The notes: generated from the letters alone by a model not told the origin. 64,000 bases of DNA from CAYVOV01 sp964453525 (GCA_964453525.1 CAYVOV010000001.1:62001-126000); one strand, 5' to 3'; shown: positions 1-10,545, counted from the stretch's first letter. Numbers and translations are program-made.

Positions 1-46
1 CTGTAATCCATCTGGTTCCTCCTTTCTCTGAATTAAATCTCAGCTT

Positions 47-562
47 TTACTGCGGTCTGCCCTCCGTGGAAACGGCATCTGCTCTCTGTGAAGCGGGATC
101 AAACGGACTGCACGAAACCACGACAAACACACAGGGACGTTTGACGTTCTTCCAGGTCAGCGGGAAATGAGCCAATCCCGCTGGCACAAAAACACAGGCA
201 CAGGTATCGACAACTATCTTCTCCGTCTCCTCACCTTCGCCCAGCCAGAATTCAGCTACTGCGCCTAAATCGTCGATGTCTTCAGGATTTGTCCCCATGA
301 AAAGAAACATTTCATCGAAGTCGTCATGCTTATGCGGCCCCATGCCTCCACCGGCGCCGGTGCCAACCGTGAAATCTCCTGATATAATGCCGGACTCGAG
401 ACCTATGCTGGCTTCCTTTATTGTTTTACTGGCAATCCATACCAGGGGTCCCGTATCCACGCGGCCCGCCAGGTCGATTTTCTCAGGTATCTCAAGCTGC
501 CTGTCCTTGGTGATAACCGCCGGTTTTCTTATCACATACTTCTCATATTTTGATTTTGCCAT
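47..562 (-). CDS. Single-domain cupin protein
   Basis: This 171-residue protein has a cupin (small beta-barrel) core with metal-ligand pattern PHKHDDFDE near residue 77 and a second histidine in GLAHFP near residue 130. Those are the His-x-His and late His ligands expected of a metal-binding cupin. The N-terminus (MAKSKYEKYV) matches four other cupins here, at 36050, 49064, 49543 and 57397, so it belongs to a local paralogous family. The start at 562 is backed by an AAGGAGG-type ribosome-binding site 7 bases upstream. It diverges from the enolase-superfamily gene at 1443. No signal peptide is visible, so it is presumably cytosolic. The substrate is unknown; it could be an isomerase, dioxygenase or binding protein. 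Confidence 0.8.
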   Translation of the reverse strand: MAKSKYEKYVIRKPAVITKDRQLEIPEKIDLAGRVDTGPLVWIASKTIKEASIGLESGIISGDFTVGTGAGGGMGPHKHDDFDEMFLFMGTNPEDIDDLGAVAEFWLGEGEETEKIVVDTCACVFVPAGLAHFPLTWKNVKRPCVFVVVSCSPFDPASQRADAVSTEGRPQ

Positions 563-1442
563 CCGTTCCCCTCCTTCTTTTTCACATATTGATATAACAG
601 ATTATGCCAGATTACGGTTAATAAAATAAACAGCATATTCGACAATAGTAAGACTGTAAAACTTATTGTATTTTTCCCGCAATTCTTTTTACAATTTTTT
701 AATTTGGCTCCTCGGTGATGGGAAGACTGCCGGTCATTCAGGCCGAAATTTGAAAGTTTAGCTTCAAATCGGGGAGAAAAAGCGATTTGCGTATTCCTAA
801 ACCGCATGTCGCGCGTGCGAGTCGCGCCAGGGGTACCATTTTTTGACGCTAAAATAGCTCTTTTTTGACTCCTTGCCGGTACCGGCTAATACTATTGCCT
901 TTGCCTCTTCTCCCAATCTGGCAATACTCCCGGCACCAAAAACAATCCTTGTCGGTAAATTGAATGTAGAAATCACAGATAAAAGCGTTCCTTGCTATTA
1001 CGTCGTACCGGGTAGATTAGACCTGTTGTTTCTTCTCGAAGGGCTCATTGTGTCGAACCAAGCAGGGTATGGGCTTTATTGAGACAATCATGCCGTTTCT
1101 TTCTAACACCCAGAGGAAATATGTAGTTATATTAGTTTTCCTCATTTTGTAGGTACTGAAATACATTCATCCCGGTTTTACCTAACTTACGATACTTCAT
1201 GCAGCTCCTTTAATGAGCGTGATTGAATATTAACACAAATAATTTTAAAGTAAAATCAATTTAAGAAGTAACACTCTATCGGATAGTCCGGGGACTTGTT
1301 GACAATAGTGAATTGCAGTACCTAAAATTTGAGAAGTCCAGGAGAGAAGTACGGGAAAAGATGGTTTTAAGTTCGGACCTGTAATACCCTGACCGATAAT
1401 ACCAATATCAGTAGAATCTTATTTCAAGGAAGGAGTAAATAA
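563..1442. other. Long intergenic region between divergent genes
   Basis: This AT-rich stretch of about 880 bases separates the divergent cupin and enolase-superfamily genes. Short open frames in it lack a plausible ribosome-binding site and resemble nothing recognised. It holds a dyad at 748-769 (ATTTGAA and TTCAAAT arms, 8-base spacer) that could be an operator for the leftward cupin gene, and a sigma-70-type promoter at 1299-1328. A GACCTGTAAT motif at 1376-1385 recurs twice at 31822-31861. Confidence 0.5.
1299..1328 (+). promoter_or_regulatory. Predicted sigma-70 promoter for the enolase-superfamily gene
   Basis: A perfect -35 box TTGACA at 1299-1304 is followed by 18 bases and a -10 box TAAAAT at 1323-1328 (5 of 6 to consensus). 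It lies 115 bases upstream of the start at 1443 and points toward it. This is a sequence-match prediction only. Confidence 0.5.
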
Positions 1443-2528
1443 ATGAAAATCACGGATGTAAAAGTAACTGTAATTCAAGTCCAGAATCCCATGACTCTAC
1501 CTGCGAAGAGCACGACACAGGCCAACTTCGTTCAGGTCTTCACCGACGAAGGTATCGAGGGTGATTACCTTTCGGGGGCAGGCCCCGCCCCAGCTCGAGG
1601 CGTGGCGGAAGCGGTGGTGGGGCTATTCAAACCAATAGTCATGGGGCGGGATCCTTTCGACCGGGAAATTCTGTGGCAGCAGATGGTAGGGCGGAGCTCC
1701 AATGGTATGCACATGAATGCTGTTGGTGCAATAGATATTGCCCTATGGGATATCGCCGGAAAGGCTACCGGACTGCCGATTTACAAGCTGCTCGGTGGTT
1801 ACCGCGATGAAATCCGGGCTTATGCCAGCATCCTTGCCTACGATTCACCCGGAGCCTATGCCGACTATGCCAAGGAGCTCGTAGCTCGGGGCTATAACGC
1901 TATCAAGCTGCACCTCCGGGGGACCGTACAGGACCACCTGGATGCATGCCGGGCCACTCGGGAGGCGGTGGGTGACAAGGCTGATGTACTTCTAGACGTC
2001 AATTGCCGTTATGACAGACGAGAAGCCCTCATGGTAGGAAGAGAGATCGAGAAGTTGAATTTCTACTGGTACGAGGAACCGCTGCCGAATACAGACCTTG
2101 AAGGCTACCGTGAACTCTGCCAGATACTGGATATCCCCATCGCTGCGACCGAGACACTGTACTATGCCAATCCTGCCCATTTCGTACCATACCTGACCCA
2201 ACATATCGCTGACATCATTCGCACTGATGCTATACGCGGCATAACCATGGCCAAGAAAGTATCCGATCTGTGCGACGCTTTCAACGTCAAGTGTGAACTG
2301 CACGGGTGGGGATTCGCCACCTGCCAGTTTGCCAACCTTCATGTGGCCGGGGCCAGCCGGTGCTCCGACTTCTTCGAAAAGATGGAGCCTGGTGAGGACT
2401 ATGACGTATGCGCCAGGGACACGGTGCAGATCGATGAGAAGGGTTTTGTTCACCTGCCCACCAAGCCGGGGCTCGGTCTGGAATTCGACCTTGATGAAAT
2501 CAAGAAACGCACCCTGCTGTCCTTATAA
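1443..2528 (+). CDS. Mandelate racemase/muconate-lactonizing enzyme family protein (enolase superfamily)
   Basis: This 361-residue protein has the two-part enolase-superfamily fold: a capping domain (about 1-120) and a TIM-barrel with ordered catalytic motifs. Visible motifs are KLH at 155-157, the metal ligands D185 (DVN), E211 (EEP) and E237 (TET), and a late acid/base histidine in HGWG at about 287. Such enzymes abstract a proton alpha to a carboxylate and either racemise, cycloisomerise or dehydrate an acid. The KxH motif resembles mandelate-racemase or acid-sugar-dehydratase branches more than muconate cycloisomerases, which carry KxK. AAGGAGT sits just before ATG 1443. A second member is at 59573. 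The precise substrate is unknown. Confidence 0.88.
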   Translation: MKITDVKVTVIQVQNPMTLPAKSTTQANFVQVFTDEGIEGDYLSGAGPAPARGVAEAVVGLFKPIVMGRDPFDREILWQQMVGRSSNGMHMNAVGAIDIALWDIAGKATGLPIYKLLGGYRDEIRAYASILAYDSPGAYADYAKELVARGYNAIKLHLRGTVQDHLDACRATREAVGDKADVLLDVNCRYDRREALMVGREIEKLNFYWYEEPLPNTDLEGYRELCQILDIPIAATETLYYANPAHFVPYLTQHIADIIRTDAIRGITMAKKVSDLCDAFNVKCELHGWGFATCQFANLHVAGASRCSDFFEKMEPGEDYDVCARDTVQIDEKGFVHLPTKPGLGLEFDLDEIKKRTLLSL

Positions 2529-2686
2529 CACTTGTGGTAGTAGATAGCGGTTTCGTGATGCCATAGCGGGAGGTGAGATGAAGATGAAACCATCACCTGA
2601 GCGGGCATTAAGGCACAAGGATATTCTGAAGGCGTAAGCTGCCTCATAAATATAATAAACGTATCATTCACTGAAAGGGGGGATTC

Positions 2687-4066
2687 ATGCCTGCGACAAT
2701 ATATCCAACAGGAACTACCATTTATAACCCGGCTAAATGCTGGAACGGCTATACAATTTTCCAGGCAAAGGATGTGGGTGCCACTATTATCGATATGAAT
2801 GGTACCGTTATTAACCAATGGAGAGGTATGGCTGTTGAATTTACCCCTAGCAAGGTTCTTCCCGGTGGTTTTGTAATGGGCAGCACCGGGATGCGTAATC
2901 CTAAGTATGGTAATCAGGATGCGGTAGACCTTGTCCAGGTGGACTGGGAAGGTAACATTGTCTGGAGATTCAACAAGTATGAGCGAATAAAAGATCCACG
3001 TCAAAAACCCGCATGGATGGCAAGACAGCACCATGATTATCAAAGGGAGGGTAACCCGGTAGGATATTATGTTCCAGATATGGATCCACTGGTAAACGGG
3101 GGGAATACTATTATTCTTTGCCATAAAAACATACGGAATCCCGTGATATCTGAAAAACTTCTTTTAGATGACACGATAATCGAGGTGAATTGGGAAGGAG
3201 AGATTATCTGGGAATGGATATGTAGTGATCATTTTGATGAAATGGGATTCAGTGAAGAAGCTAAAAACATTTTGACGAGAAATCCCAGCGGGAGGATTGG
3301 CGCAAGAATTGGAGACTGGATGCATACGAACTCTGTCTCAACTCTTGGACCAAATAAATGGTTTGAATCGGGAGATAAACGGTTTCATCCAGACAATATT
3401 ATCTGGGATAGTCGTCAGACCAATATTGTAGCTATTACTGATAAGCAAACCGGGAAAATAGTCTGGCAAATTGGACCTGATTACACAGCTACGGAAGCTC
3501 TTCGAAAATTGGGACAACTCGTCGGGCAGCATCACGTACACATGATTCCTAAAGGACTCCCCGGTGAAGGAAACATACTTGCCTTTGATAACGGAGGCTC
3601 TGCCGGATATGGTGCTCCCAATCCAGGTGCTCCAATTGGTATTAATAACGCTATCAGGGGACATTCCCGTGTACTGGAATTTGATCCAATAAGTCTTGAG
3701 GTGGTCTGGCAGTACACGGCACGCGAAGCTGGATTTGAGATGGATTTATATAAATTTTATAGCCACTATATCAGCTCAGCCCAGCGGTTACCCAATGGCA
3801 ACACATTAATAACTGAGGGCGCCGGGGGGCGACTTTTCGAAGTCACTCCTGAGCATGACACGGTCTGGGAATACATAAGCCCATATTTCGGAAAGAAAAA
3901 GAATCGGAACATGGTCTACCGGGCATATCGATTACCCTACTCCTGGATTCCACAGGCAGACAAACCGGAGGAAAATCCAATACCTGAAATTGATATCAGC
4001 AAATTCAGAGTACAAGGACCTCCGGTAAAGAGAGCAAGAAAGATTACCCGGGTAAGAAAAAATTAA
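2687..4066 (+). CDS. Arylsulfotransferase (ASST)-family protein
   Basis: This 459-residue protein resembles the arylsulfotransferase family of six-bladed propellers. It has repeated blade motifs of the type 'D.NG.V.W' (residues about 35-50, 85-95, 165-180 and 255-270) and conserved histidine clusters QHHDY (about 111), DWMHTNS (about 212) and GQHHVHMIP (about 285), the type of residue that carries the sulfuryl group in characterised ASSTs. Those enzymes are periplasmic and move sulfate between phenolic compounds without PAPS. No signal peptide or Tat motif is visible from ATG 2687, which has a G-rich ribosome-binding site, so it may act in the cytoplasm or have a different job. It follows the enolase-superfamily gene by 158 bases on the same strand. 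Confidence 0.75.
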   Translation: MPATIYPTGTTIYNPAKCWNGYTIFQAKDVGATIIDMNGTVINQWRGMAVEFTPSKVLPGGFVMGSTGMRNPKYGNQDAVDLVQVDWEGNIVWRFNKYERIKDPRQKPAWMARQHHDYQREGNPVGYYVPDMDPLVNGGNTIILCHKNIRNPVISEKLLLDDTIIEVNWEGEIIWEWICSDHFDEMGFSEEAKNILTRNPSGRIGARIGDWMHTNSVSTLGPNKWFESGDKRFHPDNIIWDSRQTNIVAITDKQTGKIVWQIGPDYTATEALRKLGQLVGQHHVHMIPKGLPGEGNILAFDNGGSAGYGAPNPGAPIGINNAIRGHSRVLEFDPISLEVVWQYTAREAGFEMDLYKFYSHYISSAQRLPNGNTLITEGAGGRLFEVTPEHDTVWEYISPYFGKKKNRNMVYRAYRLPYSWIPQADKPEENPIPEIDISKFRVQGPPVKRARKITRVRKN

Positions 4067-4143
4067 CAACAGCTCTCAACTCCCTAAAAGGGATTACCAC
4101 AAAACGTATTTCCGGGAGTAAGGTAGTTGAAGCGAAACCGGTA

Positions 4144-7100
4144 TTATTCTTTGGATTCATATGTGAAATAGGGAAAGCTTCGGTTCATGTCATATCCCCA
4201 TTCTCCGGGTTCATATGGGAAGTAAGGAAGCCTTTGGTTTGGGTTATATACCCATTTATTCGACCTTCCGGAAACCTTGAATGAAAGTGTTTCTGAGCCC
4301 ACAAAACTACCGCCATTATTCGTGCTTGCCGGTAGCTCGATGATTACCTGAGCTATAGCAGGTTCTGTATTCACACCTATGTCCTCAGGCAGCCTCAGGG
4401 TACCACTGATATGGAAACCTACCCAGCCGCCCCAATTACCATTGTCCGGTGCCCACCAGAAAGTTGCGTTGCTTACCTCCATGTTATTGCCAGGGTGTTT
4501 GTCCTTATTATCCAGATTCCACATCACACTGGCTTTCCTTAATGACCTTTCATTGAATACAAGGCTGTCATTACCAGTGTCATCGGCCAAAGCAATAGTT
4601 ATATTAGCCAGGTTTTCCAGATCATGAACCGTGTAGTCCTCCGGCAGCTTAGCCCTCCCTGAAATACTGAATTTATCATCCTTCTTGGAGAAGAACTTGA
4701 AAAACTTCCTGAACCATAATCCCCAGCTCCACTTCTTATCCTGCTTTTCTTTATCCTTAGCCCAATCGATAGTCATGCGACTGATGACGAAGCTTTCCAA
4801 GGTAAGTTCGCCCTCACTGGCTTCGGTAAAGGTGGCAGTAACGCCCTTGTTCCCGTCCATGGTGATAGATTGCGGATTATCAGAACCGGTAAGGTCACCG
4901 CTCCAGCCATCGAACGACCAGCCATCATTAGGGACGGCAGTCAGTTCAACAATGTCGTTATAATGATAAGGGTTATGCGGGTCAGCAGTGACCGAGCCGC
5001 CACCGGAGGGTTCGACATTGGTGGTCAGAGTGTATTCTGACTGAACGAAGTGGGCGGTAACGCTCTTATCCCCGTCCATGGCGATTGAGGTCGGATTGTC
5101 AGAACCTGTAAGATCACCGCTCCAGCCAGCGAATGCCCAGCCAGTATTGGGTGCGGCAGTCAGTGCCACAATGTCATTAATTTCATAAGGGCCGGCATGG
5201 TCGGTGGAAACTGAGCCACCACCGGAGGGATCGATATTGACGGTTAGAGTGTATTCTGTCCGGATGAAGTGGGCAGTAACGCTCTTATCCCCGTCCATGG
5301 TGATTGAGGTTGGATTATCAGAACCGGTAAGGTCCCCGCTCCAGCCATCGAATGCCCAGCCGGCATTGGGTACGGCAGTCAGTGCCACAATGTCATTAAT
5401 TTCATAAGGGCCGTCATGGTCGGCAGTAACCGAGCCGCCACCGGAGGGTTCGACATTGGTGGTCAGAGTGTATTCTGACTGAACGAAGTGGGCGGTAACG
5501 CTCTTATCCCCGTCCATGGTGATTGAGGTTGGATTATCAGAACCGGTAANNNNNNNNNNNNNNNNNNNNNNNNNNNNNNNNNNNNNNNNNNNNNNNNNNN
5601 NNNNNNNNNNNNNNNNNNNNNNNNNNNNNNNNNNNNNNNNNNNNNNNNNCATTGGTGGTCAGAGTGTATTCTGACTGAACGAAGTGGGCGGTAACGCTCT
5701 TATCACCGTCCATAGTGATTGAGGTCGGATTGTCAGAACCGGTAAGGTCACCGCTCCAGCCAGTGAACGACCAGCCAGTATTGGGTATGGCAGTCAGTGC
5801 CACGATGTCATTAATTTCATAAGGGCCGTCATGGTCGGCAGTAACCGAGCCGCCACCGGAGGGGTCGACATTGATGGTCAGAGTATATTCGTTCCGAATG
5901 AAGTGCGCAGTAACGTTCTTATCTCCGTCCATGGTGATTGAGGTTGGATTATCGGAACCGGTAAGGTCACCGCTCCAGCCATCGAATGCCCAGCCAGTAT
6001 TGGGTATGGCAGTCAGTGCCACGATGTCATTAATTTCATAAGGGCCGTCATGGTCGGTGGTGACCGAGCCACCACCTGAGGGGTCGACATTGATGGTCAG
6101 AGTGTATTCTGACCGAACGAAGAGGGCGGTAACGTTCTTATCCCCGTCCATGGTGATTGAGGTCGGATTGTCAGAACCGGTAAGGTCACCGCTCCAGCCA
6201 TCGAATGCCCAGCCGGAATTGGGTACGGCAGTCAGTGCCACAATGTCATTAATTTCATAGGGGCCAGCCGGGTCGGTGGTAACCGAGCCAGCTTCGGAAG
6301 GACTGACTGAGACGTTTAAAGTGTACTCTTGTTCCTCATATATATAGGCTGAGCCCTTATTGTCATCATTAAAAGCCCCCACTATCAAAGTAGTACCGCT
6401 AATGGCTAGTGAGTATCCGAAATAGTCGTTTTCCGCACCGTCGCTGGCGGTAAGCTTGGCTTGCTGGAGCCAATCAGTTCCGTTGTACAGGAACTTGTAA
6501 GCTGCCCCGGACTTGTTGCCCATGTCATCATCCCAGTATGCACCAATAGCTGCAGTATCTCCACTGACAGCTACAGATTTTCCAAACGAGTCATTTGCCT
6601 GGCCATCATCAGCGGTGAGTTTGGTCTGCTGTGTCCAGGTGGTTCCAGTACGGTGAAAGACATATGCTGAACCAGAAGAACTGCCATTTGTGTCTTCTCC
6701 ATCAGCCCCAACCACCAAAGTATCTTCCTCAATGGCTACGGATCTTCCAAAATAATCGCCAGCTTCGCCGTCACCGGCAAGTATTTTAGCCTGCTGGTTC
6801 CAGGTGGTTCCGCTACGCTCGAACACGTAGGCTGAGCCAGACATACTGCCATTCGTGTCTTCGCCATAAGCTCCAACCAGCGTAGTATTCCCACTGATGG
6901 CTACGGAGCCTCCAAAATAGTCGCTGGATTCACCGTCACTGGCGGTGAGTTTCGCCTGCTGAGTCCAGGTGGTTTCGCTGCGCTCGAACACGTAGGCTGA
7001 GCCAGAGAGACTACCACCTGTATCCTCTCCGTGAGCTCCGATCACTACAGTATTTCCACTGATGGCTACGGAAATTCCAAAATAGTCACCAGCTTCGCCA

Positions 7101-7531
7101 TCACTGGCTAGAAGCTTAGCCTGCTGGGTCCAGGTGGAGCCGCTTCGTTCGAATATGTAGGCCGAGCCAGAATTGTTGCCCATGTCATCATCCTGATAGG
7201 CTCCAACCACAGCCGTATTCCCGCTGATGGCTACAGAATACCCGAAGTAGTCATCGTCGGCTCCGTCACTGGCAAGTAGTTTAGTCTGCTGGCTCCAGGT
7301 GGGTCCAATGTGCTCAAACACGTATGCCGTGCCGGAATTATTGCCCATATCATCATCCCAGTAGGCTCCAACCACAGCCGTGTCACCACTGATAGCTACA
7401 GACCATCCGAAATAGTCGCTGGCAGCACCATCACTGGCAGTGAGTTTTGCTTCGATAACGCCGGCATAAACAGAGGTAGGGAACAACAGCGCCAACACCG
7501 CCCCCAGAGAAACAGCTAGTAGTTTCTTCAT
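4144..7531 (-). CDS. Secreted FG-GAP-like beta-propeller and InlB-type repeat protein, interrupted by an assembly gap
   Basis: A signal peptide (MKKLLAVSLGAVLALL, cleavage after VYA) is followed by seven tandem propeller repeats of about 55 residues (core DYFG.SVAISG...VVGAY) resembling FG-GAP/integrin-alpha blades. Next come at least seven repeats of 73 residues (219 bases; core EYTLT..V.PSGGGSV, W.FDGWSGDLTGS and MDGDK.VTA.F) resembling divergent InlB B-repeats. A unique C-terminal domain of about 220 residues ends in a short internal duplication (LPYFPYE / FPYFTYE). The 100-N gap at 5550-5649 lies inside one 73-residue repeat, and the two sides are in different frames, as expected if the gap length is arbitrary; I treat this as one gene. 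Without the gap it is at least 1,095 residues. It is probably a cell-surface or extracellular adhesive protein. The start at 7531 has GGAGGGA upstream. Confidence 0.8.
4863..6335 (-). repeat. Tandem 219-base (73-residue) repeats
   Basis: Near-identical coding repeats have a 219-base period (for example the GAGTGTATTC segments at 5028 and 5247 are 219 bases apart). At least seven units are visible, one split by the assembly gap. High nucleotide identity between neighbours suggests recent expansion or conversion and explains the assembly break. Confidence 0.9.
5550..5649. other. Assembly gap (100 N)
   Basis: Exactly 100 undetermined bases lie within the 219-base tandem repeats of the surface-protein gene. 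By reference to complete repeats, the shortest in-frame join would be about 123 missing bases, or 123 plus multiples of 219. The real repeat number is therefore unknown. Confidence 0.99.
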
Positions 7532-7581
7532 CAGCCTTCCCTCCTGTTATATTAGTTCTATAAATACATCCTGATAGCTTA

Positions 7582-8043
7582 CTATTGACTATCATGCTGG
7601 GTTACAGTTCCCGACTCATCAACCGTATAGTATTTTGTGGAAGTTGGCATCTGAACGTAATTGACCAGGTTATCTGACCCATCGCCACCGTGTATATCGT
7701 GCTCATAAAGGATATAACCGTTTTTATCAATAGACATAGCATAGGGAGTTCCATCCGGGTCTGTTATCTTATCAATTTCACAAACTGAGGTGTCAGGAAA
7801 GCTCCTCATATCGTTGGTTGGAGTGGTATCTACAGGATTCGGCAGTGTACTCAACTCATTATCAACCATCATTGCTGTCACCGCTGACTGGACATTGGCG
7901 AACTCAGTATCCGCTGCCTCATCTTCCCCGCTGCCGATGAACCGCCCTACGTTAGGTATTACCACTGCTGCCAGCACACCGAGGATGGCAACCACAATGA
8001 GCAGCTCAACCAGGGTAAAAGCCCTCTCTCTTTTATTAGGCAT
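7582..8043 (-). CDS. Type IV pilin / type II secretion pseudopilin-like protein
   Basis: This 153-residue protein starts with a classical class III signal: a short basic leader (MPNKRERA) followed by FTLVELLIVVAILGVLAAVV. Prepilin peptidase would cut between A8 and F9, leaving F with E at mature position 5. The hydrophobic helix is followed by a small soluble domain of about 120 residues, typical of GspG-like or archaeal-style minor pilins in length. No other pilus or secretion gene is present here. It lies 50 bases upstream of the secreted repeat-protein gene on the same strand, so the two may be co-transcribed. Confidence 0.87.
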   Translation of the reverse strand: MPNKRERAFTLVELLIVVAILGVLAAVVIPNVGRFIGSGEDEAADTEFANVQSAVTAMMVDNELSTLPNPVDTTPTNDMRSFPDTSVCEIDKITDPDGTPYAMSIDKNGYILYEHDIHGGDGSDNLVNYVQMPTSTKYYTVDESGTVTQHDSQ

Positions 8044-8328
8044 ACTAGTGTCCTCTTTCCTTGTCTTCCCCGCACCGAATAATAGACCTCCGTAGTACTT
8101 TCAATCGCTAGTGACATGGTCTGCTCTTGCCAACTTTCCCTTAATGCACTTTAGAAAGTCCCACTTTTCTCAAGTAAACAAGTTGTACATATTGCGTAAA
8201 TTAGCATAATATGGCTATACAAGGCTGTCTATTACCCAAAAGTGTCATATTTATAGTACTTTCGTATCACCAGAAAGGATTTGGAGAGTACTTAGCTTGC
8301 TAGACTGATTGAATGAAGGGACAACCCA

Positions 8329-9537
8329 TTGCTGGAGGCAATCTACAGACGAGACAGGTTATTCAATGTCCCGTTGATAATTATCTGCCAGAGTTTTCAG
8401 GCTCTCAGTATCGGCGGTATTGCCCTCTTCCTTCCCCTGATCCGTAAAGACCTGGAAATGACTTTTACCCAGGGAGGAACTCTGGCCGCCTCCAGCATCC
8501 TTGTCTATGCCTTGATGCAGATACCTGCCGGTTACCTTGCTGACCGTTTCGGGGGCAAGCGCCTTTTCGTTATAGGCATCTTAGGCACGACAATACTATC
8601 CCTGACCTTCGGTTTTGTTACTGAATACTGGCAGGCCCTGCTTAACCAGACCCTCTCCGGTATATTCCGTGCCTTCCTCTTTGCCCCGGGAATCAGGCTG
8701 CTCTCCGCGTGGTTTCCACCTGAAAAGCGGGCTACCGCGATGGGCCTTTATCTTATTGGAGGTTTTTCAGGAAACGTCATTATCGATATCGCTGGTCCGG
8801 CACTGGTGGCACAGTTCGACTGGCGTTTTCCATTCCTGGCTTTTCCGCCACTCGGCATAGTCGTCAGCCTGTTGTTGTGGCGCTTTGGTAAGGAACCACA
8901 GCAATATAAACCGCAACAGGTTGTGAGCATACGGGAGGTATTGAACCTTTTCCGGCAACGGCTGATGTGGGTGTGTGGTGGAATACAGTACGTAAGACTG
9001 GCAGTTATGATGGGAACTGCTTTCTGGATTCCCAGTCTTCTTATCGAAGAAAAGGGACTGTCTGTTCAGGTAACCGGCCTTCTAATAGCCCTTAGAGCAG
9101 CACTTATCGCTCCCTCCAATGTTTTGGGAGGCTACATATCCGATAGACTGAAGAATCCGATTCTTGTCATTGCCACGGCATTAACCGTTCTGATGATTAC
9201 CACGGTTTTATTAGTAACTGTAAATGACTTTGTCTTGCTTGTTATTATTCTGGTAATTAATTCTCTCTTCGTTCAGATGTATTTTGGTCCGCTATTTTCT
9301 ATTCCTGTAGAGATACTCGGTGAACGCACCAGTGGCACATCAACCGGATTCAGTAACCTCTTCGCCAACTTGGGGTCATTTACCTTTACGTATTTGCTGG
9401 GAATGCTGAAAGATATCACCGGGTCTTTCCTGAGCGGGTTTTTTACTATAGCTGTTTCCTGCGCCTTCGGTCTGGGTTTCACGGCGATTCTGGCACAGAT
9501 GAGACGAAAAGCTCTCGCAGAGAAGGAGACGGGCTAG
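8329..9537 (+). CDS. MFS transporter
   Basis: This 402-residue protein has about 12 hydrophobic segments and the MFS signature between helices 2 and 3 (GYLADRFGGKR, about residue 65). A related loop in the second half (GGYISDRLKNP, about 265) supports two six-helix halves. It would sit in the cytoplasmic membrane and carry a small solute by ion coupling. The start is a TTG at 8329, preceded by GAAGGGA at a good distance; the nearby ATG at 8313 is out of frame. A second, distinct MFS protein is encoded near 32 kb. The substrate cannot be inferred. Confidence 0.88.
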   Translation: MLEAIYRRDRLFNVPLIIICQSFQALSIGGIALFLPLIRKDLEMTFTQGGTLAASSILVYALMQIPAGYLADRFGGKRLFVIGILGTTILSLTFGFVTEYWQALLNQTLSGIFRAFLFAPGIRLLSAWFPPEKRATAMGLYLIGGFSGNVIIDIAGPALVAQFDWRFPFLAFPPLGIVVSLLLWRFGKEPQQYKPQQVVSIREVLNLFRQRLMWVCGGIQYVRLAVMMGTAFWIPSLLIEEKGLSVQVTGLLIALRAALIAPSNVLGGYISDRLKNPILVIATALTVLMITTVLLVTVNDFVLLVIILVINSLFVQMYFGPLFSIPVEILGERTSGTSTGFSNLFANLGSFTFTYLLGMLKDITGSFLSGFFTIAVSCAFGLGFTAILAQMRRKALAEKETG

Positions 9538-9639
9538 GAACCAGTCAGTTGGTCAGTCAGAATTCATTTTTGGCTTTCACCAGTGATATTGATGAAAAGA
9601 ATTGTTATTTTATCCTATCTTTGTTTAACTGAACTCTTA

Positions 9640-10545
9640 TTAAGGATTATCAAGTTCTTTTAAAAATACGTCAGGGATTTTTGCAGGCTCTTTGAATCTT
9701 ACCTCTTCAAATCCTTCTCTAATTTGTTCTACATAGGTTGTTATCTGGGGCTCGAGATCGGGATTTTCCATACACAATCTTTTTAATGCATTTTCAAAAT
9801 CAGAGATTTGTTGTTTACTTTCTTTTTCCAAATCAGTTAGATCAAGATTGATTCCAAACATGTACCTGATTCTTCTTAATATGTCATACATGGCTCTCTT
9901 ATCACTATAAATCGGAAGTGATAATTGATAACTTGGTGTCCGTGCACTCATCCTGATAGATTCGATATCCCTTTCCTTACTGTAATGATTTATCACCATA
10001 CCGATTGTGGCGTTCCTATCATAGTTCGAAAACGCAACTGCATAATTTTTTAATTCTTCTTGCATTCGCTTCAGGCTATAAGTACAGCTCACGAGTCTCT
10101 CTTTATCGAACGGAACCTCGCCTCCTACACCTGCAGGTACGATTATTCTTTTTACGCCAAGCTCTTTAGCACCATCCAGGAGAGTATTTACATACACATC
10201 TTCATGTTGATTGGGCTCAGTACCGATGAATATAACAACCCCCTTTTCACTTATTTCCGCATAATAAAAATCATTAATCGGCTCTTCTTGATAATGTTCC
10301 TCATATCCCTCTACATATCTTACAGGAGGTCTAAACATAAAGTGGCTTCCAGGTAGTTGAAATATGTAAAAACCATCTTTACGAATATGTCCTATCCTTC
10401 TTGCCTGAAGTTTTTCAATAAGATATTCTGGAATTCCGCTGGACACGTTTCCCGCGTTAGCCCATTGAGAGAAACCAGCTATCATGAAAGTTGGTTTCTC
10501 TGGTTTTATGAATTTTTTTTCTAACACGAGTATATCATTCGCCAT
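9640..10545 (-). CDS. PAC2-family protein
   Basis: This 301-residue protein resembles the PAC2 family (proteasome-assembly-chaperone-like, often annotated as ATP-grasp-type carboxylate-amine ligase-like). It has an early FMIAGFSQWANAGNVSS segment, a central GVKRIIVPAGVGGEVPF segment, and a charged helical C-terminus. The biochemical role in bacteria is unsettled; family members occur in Archaea, Actinobacteria and Chloroflexota. A second, divergent paralogue lies at 11587 on the same strand. Two small genes on the opposite strand sit between them. The start region has no clear ribosome-binding site. Confidence 0.78.
   Translation of the reverse strand: MANDILVLEKKFIKPEKPTFMIAGFSQWANAGNVSSGIPEYLIEKLQARRIGHIRKDGFYIFQLPGSHFMFRPPVRYVEGYEEHYQEEPINDFYYAEISEKGVVIFIGTEPNQHEDVYVNTLLDGAKELGVKRIIVPAGVGGEVPFDKERLVSCTYSLKRMQEELKNYAVAFSNYDRNATIGMVINHYSKERDIESIRMSARTPSYQLSLPIYSDKRAMYDILRRIRYMFGINLDLTDLEKESKQQISDFENALKRLCMENPDLEPQITTYVEQIREGFEEVRFKEPAKIPDVFLKELDNP

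Noticed and set aside
532..807. Open frame of 91 codons on the minus strand
   Set aside because: It overlaps the start of the cupin gene in another frame, has a cysteine/lysine-rich unlikely composition and no ribosome-binding site.
873..1082. Open frame of 69 codons on the plus strand
   Set aside because: No start signal and no resemblance to a protein; it lies in AT-rich intergenic DNA.
4144..7531. Reading the surface protein as two genes or a frameshifted pseudogene
   Set aside because: The break coincides with a 100-N gap inside a tandem repeat, and the two sides join naturally if the gap length is arbitrary.
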